From Bacillus sp. J37 (GTDB lineage: Bacteria > Bacillota > Bacilli > Bacillales > Bacillaceae), in assembly GCF_000518865.1 (NCBI RefSeq), contig NZ_KI912515.1, forward strand, positions 145,843 through 209,842: a DNA stretch of 64,000 nucleotides. The letters are read 5' to 3'. Made by a program: the position numbers and the translations under genes. Below are positions 42,975 to 51,931 of the stretch, piece after piece. How positions within the stretch are numbered: the first letter of the stretch is position 1; every line of letters starts with the position of its first letter. A model generated the notes under the pieces. That model was given only the letters and a program-made list of their open reading frames with translations. It searched no databases and was not told the origin of the DNA.

Positions 42975-44177
42975 CTATAAAAAATGAGCTACTAGTGTAG
43001 CAAACGCCTCTTTTATCCGCTGAAAAACCGGTCGTTTTTGATACTTCTCATATGTTAATAGTTGTGAGCGACGAAAATCTGTGTAAACAAACTGTTTGAT
43101 CTCTCCAATTAACTTTTTATCGTAAATTAAACAGTTCATTTCATCATTTAAAAAAAAGCTGCGTTTATCAAAGTTTGCTGTCCCAATGTCACAAAAATGG
43201 TCATCTATCATAATCATCTTGGCATGATAAAATCCATGGAAAAATTGATGAATTTCACATCCTGCTAAGAGAAGGGGGCGGAAGTATGGATAAGATGCTT
43301 CCTTCACTAACGGATGATCTTTATTCATGGGTACTGTAATCTTAACCTTTACCCCTCTTGATAAAGCAGCTAACAATTCATTGAGTATTTTTTTCCCGGG
43401 AATAAAATAGGGAGAACATATGATGATTTCATATTTTGCGTTTTGGATAAATGAGATAAAATGTTTTTCCAGGTTTTCGCCATAGGTTGAAATAAACATG
43501 TGGGTGCTTTTACCTGCAACCTGTTCTGGAAAATACCGTGTTTCCTTCAGGTCATTTTCACCGGTTGAATCAAACCAATCGGTCAAAAATTGTGTCTGTA
43601 AATCTGTCACACCTTCACCGGTTAATTTGAGATGGAAGTCTCTCCAAAATCCAAGCTTTGGATCTTGTCCAATGTATTCCTTGCCGATATTAAAACCGCC
43701 TAAATAGCCGATCATGCCATCTATAACGGTAATTTTTCGATGATTTCGGGCTTGGAGTGTGTAAAAAAGAAACGGAACCTTTGGCTTATGAGAATAAACG
43801 ACCTTTACACCTTTTTCTTTTAAAAGGGTCATTTTCTTTTTTGTTAATTTAGAGCTGCCAATATAATCAATAAGAAGTCTGACCTCAACACCTTGACTGG
43901 CCTTTTCACCTAAAAGAGACAGGAATTCATGGCTAATCTGATCATTTTTTATGATAAAGAATAGCACGTGAACACTTTTCCGGCTATTTTTAATGTGCTC
44001 AAACAAGTCCTTGTATAAAGAATCACCATCGGTGAATAAGGTAATATCACTTTTTCTAGGTGGATATTGTGTATATTTAGACTTAAGAAGATGACTTTTT
44101 CGTCCAAGATGGTAATCGACAATACACCAACAAATAATCGCCACTATGATAAAGCTCAAGATGAAAAAAAGTTCCAA
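42975..44177 (-). CDS. clsB: Cardiolipin synthase / phospholipase D-like (YwjE)
   Basis: Phospholipase-D superfamily enzyme (400 aa) condensing two phosphatidylglycerol molecules to cardiolipin. An N-terminal membrane helix (ELFFILSFIIVAIICWCIV) is followed by two HKD motifs, RNHRKITVIDGMIGYLGGFN near residue ~155 and FYHAKMIMIDDHFCDIGTAN near ~325. It matches YwjE of B. subtilis, a sporulation-linked minor cardiolipin synthase. The rest of the family has one or two N-terminal helices; here only one is seen. First gene of clsB-uvsE. Confidence 0.9.
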   Translation of the reverse strand: MELFFILSFIIVAIICWCIVDYHLGRKSHLLKSKYTQYPPRKSDITLFTDGDSLYKDLFEHIKNSRKSVHVLFFIIKNDQISHEFLSLLGEKASQGVEVRLLIDYIGSSKLTKKKMTLLKEKGVKVVYSHKPKVPFLFYTLQARNHRKITVIDGMIGYLGGFNIGKEYIGQDPKLGFWRDFHLKLTGEGVTDLQTQFLTDWFDSTGENDLKETRYFPEQVAGKSTHMFISTYGENLEKHFISFIQNAKYEIIICSPYFIPGKKILNELLAALSRGVKVKITVPMNKDHPLVKEASYPYFRPLLLAGCEIHQFFHGFYHAKMIMIDDHFCDIGTANFDKRSFFLNDEMNCLIYDKKLIGEIKQFVYTDFRRSQLLTYEKYQKRPVFQRIKEAFATLVAHFL

Positions 44178-44300
44178 CCAGCATACCTCCTAGCAGCATT
44201 CCTGCACCATTTCATAATAGGTTTTGCGCAACTTCACATTTTTATGTACACGGCATATTTCCTATAGAAAAGAATACATTGTACAAAGAAACAAAAGGTA

Positions 44301-44330
44301 TTGACTGAATGCTCATTCATTTATTATGAT
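44301..44330 (+). promoter_or_regulatory. fadF promoter with FadR (YsiA) box
   Basis: TTGACT (44301-44306), 18-bp spacer, TATGAT (44325-44330). TGACTGAATGCTCATTCA (44302-44319) matches the Bacillus FadR consensus TGAATGAMTANTCATTCA at 16 of 18 positions and covers the -35 and spacer, a repressing position. Confidence 0.85.
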
Positions 44331-44355
44331 AGGAGTATATTGAAATGTTAAAGGT

Positions 44356-44477
44356 AGGGTAAAATTTTGTACTTAGTTTTAGTGTCTAGCCACAAATGAA
44401 TTGAAGACAAAGAACGTCTTCTATTCATTTGCGTCTTATTTGCCTGAGGCTGACCAAGGCGCCGCTTACGCTTTTCA
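44356..44477 (+). repeat. Family A repeat, copy 4 (ATGAAT/GAAGAC core), in fadF leader
   Basis: GGGTAAAATTTTGTACTTAG and GTGTCTAGC at the left, GACCAAGGCGCCGCTTACGC at the right. The core AAATGAATTGAAGAC pairs with GTCTTCTATTCATTT, nearly identical to copy 2. It lies between the fadF promoter and start codon, so it would be transcribed in the leader. Confidence 0.85.
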
Positions 44478-44527
44478 TATGGGAAAAGACATAGACCGCA
44501 ACAAACGGGAGATTGGGGGAAACAAAA

Positions 44528-46642
44528 GTGGATGCATTATTATGGATTAATTTTGTAGCATTTTTAATTGTAACCGCTTACGCAGTTCATCTTTTTGTTT
44601 ATTTAATCCGCACGAGGATGGCGTACATCAAGCTTGGGAAAAAGGTTGAATTTGAAGGGAAAGTGAAGGAGCGGCTTGAAAAAATATGGGTGAATGTATT
44701 TGGTCAAAAAAAGCTGTTAAAGGATAAAAAGAGCGGCATTATCCATGTGATGTTTTTCTATGGTTTTATTCTTGTTCAATTCGGAGCGATTGATTTCATT
44801 ATCAAGGGACTTATCCCGGGATCCCATCTACCGCTGGGACCTCTGTACCCTGCTTTCACATTTTTCCAGGAGATTGTCACATTTATGATTTTAGTGGCAG
44901 TTGTCTGGGCATTTCATCGACGCTATGTTGAAAAGCTTGTACGATTAAAAAGAGGCTTTAAATCAGGGCTTGTTTTACTTTTTATCGGCGGCCTTATGCT
45001 TTCGGTGTTACTGGGAAATGGAATGGGGCTCATTTGGCACGGTCATGATCTTACTTGGTCTGAGCCGCTCGCTTCTTCTTTTGCCTATATCCTGGGCTTT
45101 GTAGGGGAAACCGGATCGATCGTTATTTTCTATATCGCATGGTGGGTTCACTTACTGTTTTTATTAACGTTTTTAGTCTATGTACCTCAATCAAAGCATG
45201 CACACTTAATTGCAGGACCGGCAAATGTGTATTTTAACCGCACAACAAACCCGGGAAAGCTTGAAAAAATCGATTTTGAAGATGAAACACAGGAAACCTT
45301 TGGGGTCGGAAAAATTGAGGAATTCACTCAACCCCAATTAATTGATTTATATGCCTGTGTAGAATGTGGCCGTTGTACAAATATGTGCCCGGCAACAGGA
45401 ACAGGAAAAATGCTGTCACCAATGGATTTAATTATTAAACTGAGAGACCATTTAACCTATACAGGTGCCGCTGTGACACAAAAGCAACCATGGGTTCCGG
45501 CCGTTGCATTTAGTAACACAAAGGGAAATCAAATTGCGATGATGGCATCAAGCTCCGGTGCACAGGAATCTGCGGCCACAACTTCGGGATATCACGCATC
45601 TTTAATCGGAGATGTGATTACAGAAGAAGAGATCTGGGCTTGTACAACATGTCGTAATTGTGAAGATCAATGTCCTGTAATGAATGAGCATGTTGATAAA
45701 ATCATTGATATGCGCCGCTATCTTGTGCTGACAGAAGGAAAAATGGATGCAGATGCACAGCGGGCCATGACGAATATAGAACGACAGGGAAATCCGTGGG
45801 GGCTTAACCGTAAGGAAAAAGAAACATGGCGTGAAGCTCGTCCCGATGTAATCGTTCCTACAGTGAAAGAATTGAGCAAAGCCGGAGAAGAGTTTGAATA
45901 CTTATTCTGGGTGGGCTCAATGGGATCTTATGATAATCGCAGCCAAAAGATTGCCCTATCATTCGCCAAGTTATTAAATGAAGCAGGTGTGAAGTTTGCG
46001 ATTCTTGGCAATAAAGAAAAAAACTCCGGAGACACACCGCGCCGCTTAGGGAATGAATTTTTATTTCAAGAACTTGCAACAAAAAACATCGATGAATTTG
46101 TGAAAAATAATGTAAAAAAAATCGTTACAATTGATCCGCATGCTTACAATATCTTTAAAAATGAATACCCGGATTTTGGTCTAGAAGCTGAAGTTTATCA
46201 TCATACCGAATTACTTGCTGAGTTAGTGGCATCAGGAAAATTAAAACCTACACTTCCAGTTAACGAGACGATTACCTTCCATGATTCCTGTTATTTAGGA
46301 AGATACAATGAAGTGTATGATGCACCAAGAAATATTTTAAAAGCACTACCTGGTGTTAAGCTTGTTGAAATGGAACGAAATCGAGAAAAGGGCATGTGCT
46401 GTGGTGCAGGCGGGGGCTTAATGTGGACGGAGGAAGATACAGGAAGCCGCATAAATGTTGCAAGAACAGAGCAGGCTTTGGCTGTTAACCCGTCTGTTAT
46501 CAGTTCAGGGTGTCCGTACTGTTTAACAATGTTAAGTGATGGGACGAAGGCGAAGGAAGTGGAAGAAGCTGTGAGCACCTATGATGTAGCAGAACTATTA
46601 GAGAAGTCGATTTTTGGCGAACGAAATGAGCAAGTTTCATAG
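44528..46642 (+). CDS. fadF: FadF, membrane iron-sulfur ETF:menaquinone reductase-like
   Basis: 704-aa membrane Fe-S protein thought to pass electrons from fatty-acid oxidation (through ETF) to menaquinone. The N-terminal ~240 residues hold about six helices with a NarI-like cytochrome b fold (HVMFFYGFILVQF, HRRY). Then come two 4Fe-4S motifs, CVECGRCTNMCP and CTTCRNCEDQCP, and two CCG cysteine domains (HDSCYLGRYNE, MCCGAGGGLMW and SSGCPYCLTM). GTG 44528 is chosen with GGGGGAAA upstream; TTG 44513 is alternative. Matches YwjF of B. subtilis, a FadR-regulon gene. The FadR box at 44302 supports this. Confidence 0.93.
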   Translation: MDALLWINFVAFLIVTAYAVHLFVYLIRTRMAYIKLGKKVEFEGKVKERLEKIWVNVFGQKKLLKDKKSGIIHVMFFYGFILVQFGAIDFIIKGLIPGSHLPLGPLYPAFTFFQEIVTFMILVAVVWAFHRRYVEKLVRLKRGFKSGLVLLFIGGLMLSVLLGNGMGLIWHGHDLTWSEPLASSFAYILGFVGETGSIVIFYIAWWVHLLFLLTFLVYVPQSKHAHLIAGPANVYFNRTTNPGKLEKIDFEDETQETFGVGKIEEFTQPQLIDLYACVECGRCTNMCPATGTGKMLSPMDLIIKLRDHLTYTGAAVTQKQPWVPAVAFSNTKGNQIAMMASSSGAQESAATTSGYHASLIGDVITEEEIWACTTCRNCEDQCPVMNEHVDKIIDMRRYLVLTEGKMDADAQRAMTNIERQGNPWGLNRKEKETWREARPDVIVPTVKELSKAGEEFEYLFWVGSMGSYDNRSQKIALSFAKLLNEAGVKFAILGNKEKNSGDTPRRLGNEFLFQELATKNIDEFVKNNVKKIVTIDPHAYNIFKNEYPDFGLEAEVYHHTELLAELVASGKLKPTLPVNETITFHDSCYLGRYNEVYDAPRNILKALPGVKLVEMERNREKGMCCGAGGGLMWTEEDTGSRINVARTEQALAVNPSVISSGCPYCLTMLSDGTKAKEVEEAVSTYDVAELLEKSIFGERNEQVS

Positions 46643-46673
46643 ACATTTTCAAAGATTGATAAGCTAAAATAAA

Positions 46674-46694
46674 AGGAGGGGGCATACCCCTCTT
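46674..46694 (+). terminator. Possible terminator after fadF
   Basis: GGAGGGGG-cat-ACCCCTC with a short T-rich tail (TTTGACTT). Weak T-run, so only partial termination is likely. Confidence 0.45.
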
Positions 46695-46699
46695 TGACT

Positions 46700-46782
46700 T
46701 GTACTACCAGAAAGTATATAAATTTTAAGAAAAATTTAGGTTTTTTCCATTATGACTTGGCGACAGGCCAAGTTTTTCTAAA
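46700..46782. repeat. Family E repeat, copy 2
   Basis: TACTACCAGAAAGTATATAA at the left; TTATGACTTGGCGACAGGCC then AAGTTTTTCT at the right. The right-hand hairpin ACTTGGC / GCCAAGT with T-run may terminate fadF transcripts. Confidence 0.8.
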
Positions 46783-46790
46783 ACAGAAAT

Positions 46791-46826
46791 TGAGCGAGCG
46801 TTCAGTCAGGTTTGTAAGCGTTTACC
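46791..46826 (+). promoter_or_regulatory. FadR-like box and cre ahead of the thiolase operon
   Basis: TGAGCGAGCGTTCAGTCA (46791-46808) is an imperfect palindrome related to the FadR box (12 of 18 to consensus). TGTAAGCGTTTACC (46813-46826) matches the cre consensus TGWNANCGNTNWCA at 13 of 14. The pair implies induction by fatty acids and repression by good carbon sources. Confidence 0.65.
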
Positions 46827-46848
46827 AAAAACAAAGGGGAGATTATAT

Positions 46849-48027
46849 ATGGTCAAAACAGTCATTTTAAGTGGAGTGAGAACACCGATTGGAAAATTTG
46901 GTGGAGCATTGTCAACATTAACAGCCGCAGAACTGGGTGGAATTGCAATAAAAGAAGCACTATCAAGAGCAAAGGTTCAAGCTGAAGATGTACAAGAAGT
47001 GATTTTAGGAAATGTACTGCAAGGCGGGCAGGGACAAATTCCTTCACGGCAAGCCGCACGCGCTGCAGATTTACCTTGGAATGTGAAAACAGAAACCGTG
47101 AATAAAGTGTGTGCATCTGGTTTAAGAAGTGTCACAATGGCTGACCAAATCATTCGTGCCGGTGATGAAGAAGTGATAGTCGCAGGTGGGATGGAGTCAA
47201 TGAGCAATGCGCCTTATATCATGCCAAAGGCAAGATGGGGCTTAAGAATGGGTGATCATCCTGTGAAGGATTTAATGATTCATGACGGACTAACCTGCAG
47301 CTTTACTGGAGTCCATATGGGAACATACGGAAACAGCACCTCCAAGGAGCTCGAGATTACGAGAGAACAGCAGGATGAGTGGGCATTACGAAGTCATAAG
47401 CGGGCAGTTGCTGCCCAAGAGTCAGGGGTACTGGCAGAAGAAATCATTCCTGTATCAGTTCCGCAACGAAAGGGATATCCAATCATCGTGGACAAAGATG
47501 AAGCACCGCGAAAGGACACATCAATCGAACGGTTAGCTAAGTTGTCTCCTGTTTTTGACCATGACGGAACCATTACAGCCGGAAATGCCCCGGGAATAAA
47601 TGATGGAGCAGCTGCTCTAGTTCTTATGAGTGAGGAAAAGGCTCAAAAAGAAGGCAGAGAACCTCTCGCAACCATTTTAGCTCATACAGCCATCGCAGGT
47701 GAGGCAGAAGATTTCCCGAAAACACCTGGACTTGTCATTAATGAACTATTAAGGAAAACAGGGAAATCCGTTGAAGAGATTGACTTGTTTGAAATCAATG
47801 AAGCTTTTTCGACAGTGGCGTTGGCGGCAAACCAACTGGCAAATCTTGATCCTGAAAAGGTCAATGTAAATGGTGGAGCAGTAGCGCTCGGACATCCGAT
47901 TGGTGCGAGCGGAGCGAGAATTCTTATTACTCTTATCCACGAATTAAAGCGAAGAGGCGGTGGAATTGGGATTGCGGCAATCTGCTCAGGTGGCGGTCAA
48001 GGTGATGCGATTATGATTGAAGTTTAA
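46849..48027 (+). CDS. mmgA: Acetyl-CoA C-acyltransferase (thiolase), MmgA-like
   Basis: Thiolase (392 aa) for acetoacetyl-CoA or 3-ketoacyl-CoA. The nucleophile Cys lies in [11 protein letters not shown] near residue 88, the catalytic His in [11 protein letters not shown] near ~349 and the second Cys in [11 protein letters not shown] near ~379. [11 protein letters not shown] is also typical. Sequence is closest in style to B. subtilis MmgA. First gene of a six-gene operon with hydroxyacyl-CoA dehydrogenase, two acyl-CoA dehydrogenases, TetR and icmF; AAAGGGGAG precedes ATG 46849. Confidence 0.93.
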   Translation: MVKTVILSGVRTPIGKFGGALSTLTAAELGGIAIKEALSRAKVQAEDVQEVILGNVLQGGQGQIPSRQAARAADLPWNVKTETVNKVCASGLRSVTMADQIIRAGDEEVIVAGGMESMSNAPYIMPKARWGLRMGDHPVKDLMIHDGLTCSFTGVHMGTYGNSTSKELEITREQQDEWALRSHKRAVAAQESGVLAEEIIPVSVPQRKGYPIIVDKDEAPRKDTSIERLAKLSPVFDHDGTITAGNAPGINDGAAALVLMSEEKAQKEGREPLATILAHTAIAGEAEDFPKTPGLVINELLRKTGKSVEEIDLFEINEAFSTVALAANQLANLDPEKVNVNGGAVALGHPIGASGARILITLIHELKRRGGGIGIAAICSGGGQGDAIMIEV

Positions 48028-48062
48028 TAGAGATTGATCAAGTCAAATCAAGGAGGGTTTCG

Positions 48063-48914
48063 ATGACAATTCAAACAATCATGGTGATCGGCGCAGGACA
48101 AATGGGTTCAGGGATCGCCCAAGTATGTGCAATGGCAGGCTATGAGGTTATTCTTCATGATTTAAATGAGGAAATCGTCCATAAAGGTGTCAACTCTATT
48201 AAAAAGCAGCTCCAAAAACAGGTGGAGAAGGAAAAGCTAACAAACAGTGAAAAGGAAAAAATCATTCAAAGACTAAACGTTTTCTCAACTCTTGATCATG
48301 CGAAGAAAGCAGATCTAATTATTGAAGCAATCATCGAAAAAATGGAAGTCAAAACAAGTCTATTTGAAAAACTGGATCAGTTGGCGAGTGAAAACACAAT
48401 TTTAGCAACAAACACCTCATCATTGCCGATTACAGAAATCGCTGCCGCAACAACCAGACCTGATCGTGTCATTGGCATGCACTTTATGAATCCTGTTCCG
48501 GTCATGAAGCTGGTGGAAATCATTCGGGGATTAGCAACATCAGATGAGGTGTATGAGCAAATCGAAGCAGTGACAAGGAAACTTAATAAAACACCTGTTG
48601 AAGTCCAGGACTTCCCGGGATTTGTGTCAAACCGGATTTTAATGCCAATGATTAATGAGGCCATTTTTACGGTATATGAAGGTGTAGCAGAGCCGGAAGC
48701 AGTTGATGAAGTCATGAAGCTTGGCATGAATCATCCAATGGGACCGCTAACCCTTGCTGACTTTATTGGCTTAGATACGTGTCTTTATATTATGGAAACC
48801 CTTCACGAGGGCTTCGGTGATGATAAGTACCGACCATGTCCATTACTAAGAAAATACGTAAAAGCAGGGTGGCTCGGTCGAAAATCAGGCAGAGGCTTTT
48901 ATCAGTATTCGTAA
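48063..48914 (+). CDS. mmgB: 3-hydroxybutyryl-CoA dehydrogenase, MmgB-like
   Basis: NAD(P)-dependent 3-hydroxyacyl-CoA dehydrogenase (283 aa). The Rossmann motif VIGAGQMGSGIAQVCA is at the N-terminus, ATNTSSLPIT carries the active-site Ser region, GMHFMNPVPVMKLVEII holds the catalytic His, and HPMGPLTLADFIGLDTCL is the C-terminal domain. GGAGGG precedes ATG 48063. It stands 35 bp after the thiolase gene, forming a reversible acetoacetyl-CoA / 3-hydroxybutyryl-CoA couple. Confidence 0.95.
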   Translation: MTIQTIMVIGAGQMGSGIAQVCAMAGYEVILHDLNEEIVHKGVNSIKKQLQKQVEKEKLTNSEKEKIIQRLNVFSTLDHAKKADLIIEAIIEKMEVKTSLFEKLDQLASENTILATNTSSLPITEIAAATTRPDRVIGMHFMNPVPVMKLVEIIRGLATSDEVYEQIEAVTRKLNKTPVEVQDFPGFVSNRILMPMINEAIFTVYEGVAEPEAVDEVMKLGMNHPMGPLTLADFIGLDTCLYIMETLHEGFGDDKYRPCPLLRKYVKAGWLGRKSGRGFYQYS

Positions 48915-48946
48915 AACATCTGATATGACCAAAGGGGTGGACATCT

Positions 48947-50086
48947 ATGAATGTAGCGTTAACAGATGAACAAATGATGTTACGAAAAATGGTACGTGAT
49001 TTTGCAAAAACAGAGGTAGAGCCGTTTGTTGAGCAAATGGAAAAAGGGGTATTTCCCAGAGCAATTCTCAACAAAATGGCGGAATTGGGACTGATGGGAA
49101 TCCCGGTTCCAAGCAAATATGATGGAGCCGATCTGGATTTTACCTCCTATATGATGGTTATTCATGAACTGGCAAAAGTAAGTGCGACATTGGCAGTTAT
49201 TTTATCTGTTCATACATCGGTTGGAACGTATCCGATTTTGTCGTTTGGCACGGAAACGCAAAAAGAAAAGTACGTAAAAAAGCTGGCACGAGGGGAGCAT
49301 TTAGGAGCCTTTTGTTTAACAGAAGCGGGCTCAGGATCTGATGCGGCAAGCATGAAAACAAAAGCCGTCAAAAAGGATCAATTTTATGTGCTGAATGGAT
49401 CAAAGATGTTCATTACAAATGGCGGGGAAGCAGACACCTATATCGTGTTTGCCAGAACAGGCTCTGATGCAGCAAGTACCAGCATTTCTGCGTTTATTAT
49501 TGAAAAAGATACACCCGGTTTGATTATCGGCAAGGATGAACACAAGATGGGCTTGAATGGATCGAGAACGGTCCAGCTTATCTTTGAAGATGCACAGGTT
49601 CCAATTGAAAACCTTCTTGGACATGAAGGGGAAGGCTTTAAGATTGCGATGGCAAATCTTGATGGCGGTCGAATCGGCATCGCCGCACAGGCATTGGGCA
49701 TTGCAGAAGCCGCACTTGAAAAAGCAGTTCAATATGCCGGGGAGAGAAGGCAATTTGGCAAGCCCATTTCTGCTCAACAGGGTATTTCTTTTAAGCTTGC
49801 AGACATGGCAACAAATGTGGAGGCAGCGAAACTATTAGTCTATCAGGCAGCATGGCTTAAGGACCAGGGCATGCCTTGTGGAAAACAGGCGGCAATGGCC
49901 AAATTGTTTGCTTCCAAAACGGCAATGGACGTCACAACAGAGGCAATACAGGTGTTTGGAGGCTACGGCTATACTAAGGATTACCCTGTTGAACGGTATT
50001 TCCGTGATGCTAAAGTATGTGAAATCTATGAAGGCACAAGTGAAATCCAACGAATCGTCATCAGTAAGCATCTATTAAAAGAATGA
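48947..50086 (+). CDS. Acyl-CoA dehydrogenase (first of two)
   Basis: FAD acyl-CoA dehydrogenase (379 aa), probably short- or branched-chain. [17 protein letters not shown] and [15 protein letters not shown] are FAD/substrate motifs; the catalytic Glu is in [15 protein letters not shown] near residue 365. It resembles butyryl- or isobutyryl-CoA dehydrogenases, but chain length cannot be fixed by eye. Tandem with the next gene (same length and clearly homologous), which suggests an old duplication with split specificity. AAGGGGTGG precedes ATG 48947. Confidence 0.92.
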   Translation: MNVALTDEQMMLRKMVRDFAKTEVEPFVEQMEKGVFPRAILNKMAELGLMGIPVPSKYDGADLDFTSYMMVIHELAKVSATLAVILSVHTSVGTYPILSFGTETQKEKYVKKLARGEHLGAFCLTEAGSGSDAASMKTKAVKKDQFYVLNGSKMFITNGGEADTYIVFARTGSDAASTSISAFIIEKDTPGLIIGKDEHKMGLNGSRTVQLIFEDAQVPIENLLGHEGEGFKIAMANLDGGRIGIAAQALGIAEAALEKAVQYAGERRQFGKPISAQQGISFKLADMATNVEAAKLLVYQAAWLKDQGMPCGKQAAMAKLFASKTAMDVTTEAIQVFGGYGYTKDYPVERYFRDAKVCEIYEGTSEIQRIVISKHLLKE

Positions 50087-50117
50087 TAAATTAAGCGGTA
50101 ACAAAGGGGAGAGCAAA

Positions 50118-51257
50118 ATGTACTTTAAGCTATCTGAAGAGCATGAAATGTTAAGAAAAACAGTTCGTGATTTTGCGAAAAAAGAAGTTGAACCAACAGC
50201 AGCTGAACGAGATGAACAAGAACGTTTTGATATGAACATTTTTAAGAAAATGGCGGATTTGGGCTTAACGGGAATTCCATGGCCTGAAGAATATGGTGGA
50301 ATCGGCAGTGACTATTTAGCTTACGTGATTGCAGTTGAAGAGCTCTCAAGGGTATGTGCATCAACAGGTGTGACATTATCAGCCCACACGTCACTGGCTG
50401 GGTGGCCGTTATATAAATTCGGTACAGAAGAGCAAAAACAGAAATATTTAACACCGATGGCACTTGGAGAAAAAATTGGTGCTTACGGATTAACAGAGCC
50501 CGGTTCAGGATCAGATGCCGGCGGAATGCGCACACATGCCAAAGAAAACGGAGATCACTACGTATTAAATGGATCAAAAATCTTTATTACAAACGGTGGC
50601 ATTGCCGACCTCTATATTGTTTTTGCCATAACTGATTCTACAAGTAAACATAAAGGCACAACCGCATTTATTATTGAGAAAGACTTTGAAGGCTTTTCCA
50701 TTGGTAAGAAAGAAAGCAAGCTGGGCATTCGTTCCTCACCAACAACAGAAATTATCTTTGAAGAATGCAAGGTGCCAAAGGAAAACATCTTAGGGCAAAT
50801 TGGTGAAGGATTCAAAATTGCAATGATGACTTTAGATGGCGGAAGAAACGGAATTGCCGCTCAAGCAGTAGGAATCGCCCAAGGCGCACTAGATGCAGCG
50901 GTTGCCTATGCAAAGGAACGTGAACAGTTCGGAAAGCCCATTGCCGCGCAGCAGGGAATTAGCTTCAAGCTGGCTGATATGGCGACATGCATTGAGGCAG
51001 CACGTCTGTTAACCTATCAAGCGGCATGGCTCGAATCAAAGGGACTTCCATATGGAAAAGAATCGGCCATGTCCAAACTCTTTGCAGGAGACACAGCCAT
51101 GAAGGTCACAACAGAGGCAGTCCAAGTATTCGGAGGCTACGGCTATACAAAAGACTACCCTGTAGAACGTTACATGAGAGACGCAAAAATAACCCAAATC
51201 TACGAAGGAACCCAGGAAATCCAGCGATTAGTTATTTCTAGAATGCTAACGAAATAG
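50118..51257 (+). CDS. acdA: Acyl-CoA dehydrogenase AcdA-like (second of two)
   Basis: FAD acyl-CoA dehydrogenase (379 aa). [34 protein letters not shown] and the catalytic Glu in [16 protein letters not shown] near residue 365 are present. Overall it resembles B. subtilis AcdA (short/medium-chain), which also lies between fadF and rpoE; I assign the symbol on that basis. AAAGGGGAG precedes ATG 50118. Confidence 0.9.
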   Translation: MYFKLSEEHEMLRKTVRDFAKKEVEPTAAERDEQERFDMNIFKKMADLGLTGIPWPEEYGGIGSDYLAYVIAVEELSRVCASTGVTLSAHTSLAGWPLYKFGTEEQKQKYLTPMALGEKIGAYGLTEPGSGSDAGGMRTHAKENGDHYVLNGSKIFITNGGIADLYIVFAITDSTSKHKGTTAFIIEKDFEGFSIGKKESKLGIRSSPTTEIIFEECKVPKENILGQIGEGFKIAMMTLDGGRNGIAAQAVGIAQGALDAAVAYAKEREQFGKPIAAQQGISFKLADMATCIEAARLLTYQAAWLESKGLPYGKESAMSKLFAGDTAMKVTTEAVQVFGGYGYTKDYPVERYMRDAKITQIYEGTQEIQRLVISRMLTK

Positions 51258-51286
51258 AAAGTGTCAATGTTAGGTGGGAAACACAG

Positions 51287-51931
51287 ATGAAAAAACGAGA
51301 AATTGTCGCATCTGTAAAAGATGAAAAATTAATTGAAAAACGTAGAGAGCAAATGATCAAGGGTGCAGTAACCCTTTTTAAAGAAAAAGGATTCCACAGA
51401 ACAACAACAAGAGAAATTGCCCGGGCGGCAGGCTTCAGTATCGGCACATTATATGAATACATCCGACAAAAAGAAGATGTGTTGTACCTGGTCTGTGACA
51501 GGATTTATGACCAGGTCCACATCCGTCTTGAGGAAAATTTCGATACAAAACAAGGAACAATTGAAAGCCTCAAGCAGGCGATTGAAAACTACTTTAACGT
51601 GATGGACGATATGCAGGATGAAGTCCTTGTCATGTACCAGGAAGCAAAATCTCTTTCAAAAGATGCTCTGCCTTATGTTTTAAAAAAAGAAATTGAAATG
51701 GTCGGGATGTTTAAACACATCATCGATTGCTGCGTAAAAAATGGAGAGCTCACACTTTCGGAAAAAGAATCTGAATTAATTGCCCATAACATCTTTGTAC
51801 AAGGACAAATGTGGGGCTTTCGCAGATGGGCTCTCCAAAAAATATATACAATAGACGAATATATTGAACTGCAAACAAAGGTGATTTTACAAGGGGTAGG
51901 AGAGGAACAGAACGAACAAAGGGGTGATTAG
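51287..51931 (+). CDS. TetR-family regulator of the acyl-CoA operon
   Basis: 214-aa TetR/AcrR regulator. The helix-turn-helix spans residues ~22-68 (GAVTLFKEKGFHRTTTREIA, AGFSIGTLYEYIRQKEDVL). The C-terminal domain is of the fatty-acyl-CoA-sensing FadR/KstR-like type (DEVLVMYQEAKSLSKDALPY). It is embedded between acdA and icmF and its TAG stop abuts the icmF ATG, so it probably represses its own operon in response to an acyl-CoA. Ligand unproven. Confidence 0.9.
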   Translation: MKKREIVASVKDEKLIEKRREQMIKGAVTLFKEKGFHRTTTREIARAAGFSIGTLYEYIRQKEDVLYLVCDRIYDQVHIRLEENFDTKQGTIESLKQAIENYFNVMDDMQDEVLVMYQEAKSLSKDALPYVLKKEIEMVGMFKHIIDCCVKNGELTLSEKESELIAHNIFVQGQMWGFRRWALQKIYTIDEYIELQTKVILQGVGEEQNEQRGD

